Of a stretch of DNA of 6,817 nt, positions 5,606 through 6,817 are shown piece after piece. Source of the DNA: an uncultured Saprospiraceae bacterium (GTDB lineage Bacteria > Bacteroidota > Bacteroidia > Chitinophagales > Saprospiraceae). The DNA lies in assembly GCA_937864255.1 (NCBI GenBank), contig CALMIT010000655.1:1-6817 (forward strand). The letters run 5' to 3'. Every line of letters begins with the position of its first letter. The first letter of the stretch is position 1. Both the position numbers and the translations under genes were made by a program. Below the pieces are notes generated by a model. It searched no databases, was not told where the DNA came from, and saw nothing but the letters and a program-made list of their open reading frames with translations.

Positions 5606-5845
5606 ATGAACGCTGCCACTCCACAACTACCGAAAGATTCGCACCTGCGCAGTTTTATCAAAGGCGTCACCTGGCGTATTCTGGGCACGGTGGACACCAT
5701 CGTTTTGTCTTACATTTTTACGGGAAGTATCAAAATCGCCGCCGCCATCGGCGGCACGGAGATATTCACCAAAGTGGTTCTTTTTTACCTGCACGAACGC
5801 GTCTGGATGTGGATACCGAAAAGGAGGAAAACGAGTAACGAATGA
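5606..5845 (+). CDS. DUF2061 small membrane protein
   Basis: The product has 79 residues. The core RSFIKGVTWRILGTVDTIVLSYIFTG (15-40) is a conserved R-S-x-x-K-x-x-x-W-R motif leading into transmembrane helix 1. A short polar turn follows, then IAAAIGGTEIFTKVVLFYLHERVW (43-66) with helix 2 and the characteristic T-K...YY/LHER-W end. This matches the DUF2061 family of two-helix inner-membrane proteins, whose biochemical role is unknown. In genomes I recall, DUF2061 genes tend to lie beside sulfate-activation genes; here cysC-cysD starts 41 bp later, fitting that association. The last codons (S-N-E and the stop TGA) are encoded by the heptameric repeat at 5834-5882, so the C-terminus may have been changed by the repeat. 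Confidence 0.85.
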   Translation: MNAATPQLPKDSHLRSFIKGVTWRILGTVDTIVLSYIFTGSIKIAAAIGGTEIFTKVVLFYLHERVWMWIPKRRKTSNE

Positions 5846-5882
5846 CGAATGACGAGTGTGGAATAACGAATGTAGAATTTTT
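5834..5882 (+). repeat. Heptameric spacer repeat between the DUF2061 and cysC-cysD genes
   Basis: Seven uninterrupted 7-bp units: AGTAACG, AATGACG twice, AGTGTGG, AATAACG, AATGTAG and AATTTTT. The block supplies the final codons and stop of the upstream gene and ends 4 bp before the next ATG (5887), so it fills nearly the whole 41-bp gap. Since 7 is not a multiple of 3, it is not a coding repeat. It shares 17 of 18 bases (5833-5850) with 4829-4846. Confidence 0.75.
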
Positions 5883-5886
5883 AAAA

Positions 5887-6817
5887 ATGCAAAAAGCCAA
5901 CATACATCCCGATTTTGAAAAGCTGATTTCGCGGGAAGCACGGGAGCGGCGTTTGCAGCAGCGCAGCAAGATAGTCTGGCTGACCGGACTCAGCGGCAGC
6001 GGCAAAAGTACCATCGCGCAGGCGCTGGAGCGCAGGCTTTTTGAAGAAGGATTTTTCCCGCAGGTGCTGGACGGCGACAACATACGCAGCGGCATCAATG
6101 CCAATCTCGGTTTTTCGCTCGAAGACCGCGAAGAAAATATCCGCCGCATCGCCGAGGTGGCGAAATTGTATCTCCACAGCGGCATTATCGCCATTGCTTC
6201 TTTTATCAGTCCGACACGGGCGGCGCGGGACCTGGCAAAGCAGATTATCGGCGCGGATGATTTTTTGGAAATACACGTCCATGCTCCGCTTGAAGTTTGC
6301 GAAAAGCGCGACGTAAAAGGGCTTTACGCCAAAGCCAGAAAAGGCGAGATAGCTGATTTTACAGGCATCACTTCGCCGTATGAAGCCCCCGAAAACCCGG
6401 ATTTAAAAATAGACACCGACCGGCACAGTCTCGAAGAAGCCGTCGAACTTTTATATGAATTTCTGTTGCCACATATTACGCCCAAGACCCGCGCAAAATC
6501 AGGCGAACCGACCGCCGGACAGGGCGTTTTTCAGATAAAAAAATCTTCCAAATCCTACCACCTCAACCATTTAAAGGAATTGGAAAGCGAGTCCATTTTT
6601 GTGCTGCGGGAGGTGGCGGCGCAGTTTCAAAATCCCGTCATGCTTTTTTCGGGCGGCAAGGATTCGATTTTGATGAGCTACCTGGCGCGAAAGGCTTTTT
6701 ATCCGGCACGGATTCCGATACCGATGTTGCACATTGATACCGGACACAATTTCCCGGAAACGATGGAATACCGCGACTGGTGGATGAAAGAACTCGGCGT
6801 GCAGTTGTACGTCGGCT
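5887..6817 (+). CDS. Fused APS kinase - sulfate adenylyltransferase small subunit (CysC-CysD), partial
   Basis: The frame is open for 310 codons to the window edge. Residues 1-198 form a complete APS kinase (CysC), which turns adenylylsulfate into PAPS. It has P-loop GLSGSGKST (34-42), LDGDNIRSGINANLGFSLED (61-80), ENIRRIAEVAKL, the FISPTR segment with S108 at the phospho-serine position, KGLYAKARKGEIADFTGI, and YEAPENPDLKIDT. A Pro/Gly/Lys-rich linker follows (199-223). Residues 224 onward match the start of CysD: YHLNHLKELESESIFVLREV, then the PP-loop SGGKDS (255-260), LARKAFYPARIPIPMLHIDT and GHNFPETMEYRDWW. CysD makes APS from sulfate and ATP together with the GTPase CysN, which is not in view. 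Both domains meet at their natural boundaries with no stop or start between them. The ATG at 5887 is the only good start. The usual fusions are CysN-CysC or Sat-CysC, so CysC-CysD is unusual. The remaining CysD part lies outside the window. Confidence 0.93.
   Translation, partial: MQKANIHPDFEKLISREARERRLQQRSKIVWLTGLSGSGKSTIAQALERRLFEEGFFPQVLDGDNIRSGINANLGFSLEDREENIRRIAEVAKLYLHSGIIAIASFISPTRAARDLAKQIIGADDFLEIHVHAPLEVCEKRDVKGLYAKARKGEIADFTGITSPYEAPENPDLKIDTDRHSLEEAVELLYEFLLPHITPKTRAKSGEPTAGQGVFQIKKSSKSYHLNHLKELESESIFVLREVAAQFQNPVMLFSGGKDSILMSYLARKAFYPARIPIPMLHIDTGHNFPETMEYRDWWMKELGVQLYVG

Noticed and set aside
6480..6560. Separate cysC and cysD genes split by a missed stop
   Set aside because: Every codon from 5887 to the edge was read and none is a stop; there is also no plausible ATG for a separate CysD at the domain start.

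Overview
The window looks like chromosomal DNA of a member of the Bacteroidota, possibly Saprospiria- or Cytophagia-like. The reasons are a perfect TAnnTTTG promoter element with an upstream TTTG, start codons without clear Shine-Dalgarno sequences, an UpxY-type NusG paralogue, a chromosomal KilA-N gene and an EAD11-like domain. The phylum is an inference from these traits; the finer placement is a guess.

Layout. (1) 1-1089, minus strand: a KilA-N DNA-binding protein gene followed 12 bp later by a HEAT-like protein gene that runs off the left edge. (2) About 1110-1704: a visibly AT-rich stretch holding one small plus-strand gene (1303-1575), which reads as a stand-alone effector-associated domain of the EAD11 type known from bacterial conflict systems. 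(3) 1653-6817, plus strand: a long collinear gene set behind one good Bacteroidota promoter. In order it encodes a winged-helix regulator with a degenerate nucleotidyltransferase-like domain, an LhgO-type L-2-hydroxyglutarate oxidase, a TviB/WbpO-type UDP-N-acetylhexosamine 6-dehydrogenase (3 bp gap from lhgO), a NusG/UpxY-like antiterminator, a small DUF2061 membrane protein, and an open reading frame in which APS kinase (CysC) is fused to the start of the ATP-sulfurylase small subunit (CysD). This last ORF is cut by the right edge.

How the genes may work together (inference). The dehydrogenase and the UpxY-like protein indicate the beginning of a surface-polysaccharide locus. CysC-CysD would make PAPS, possibly for cysteine synthesis or for sulfation of that polysaccharide. 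LhgO could return 2-hydroxyglutarate to 2-oxoglutarate if a WbpB/WlbA-type oxidase lies elsewhere in the pathway.

The least expected structure is non-coding. Three of the junctions between plus-strand genes (2239-2294, 4800-4900, 5834-5882) are built from degenerate 7-bp tandem units. They begin at or overlap the stop codon of the upstream gene. At the first junction the units reverse orientation half-way and so form a hairpin.
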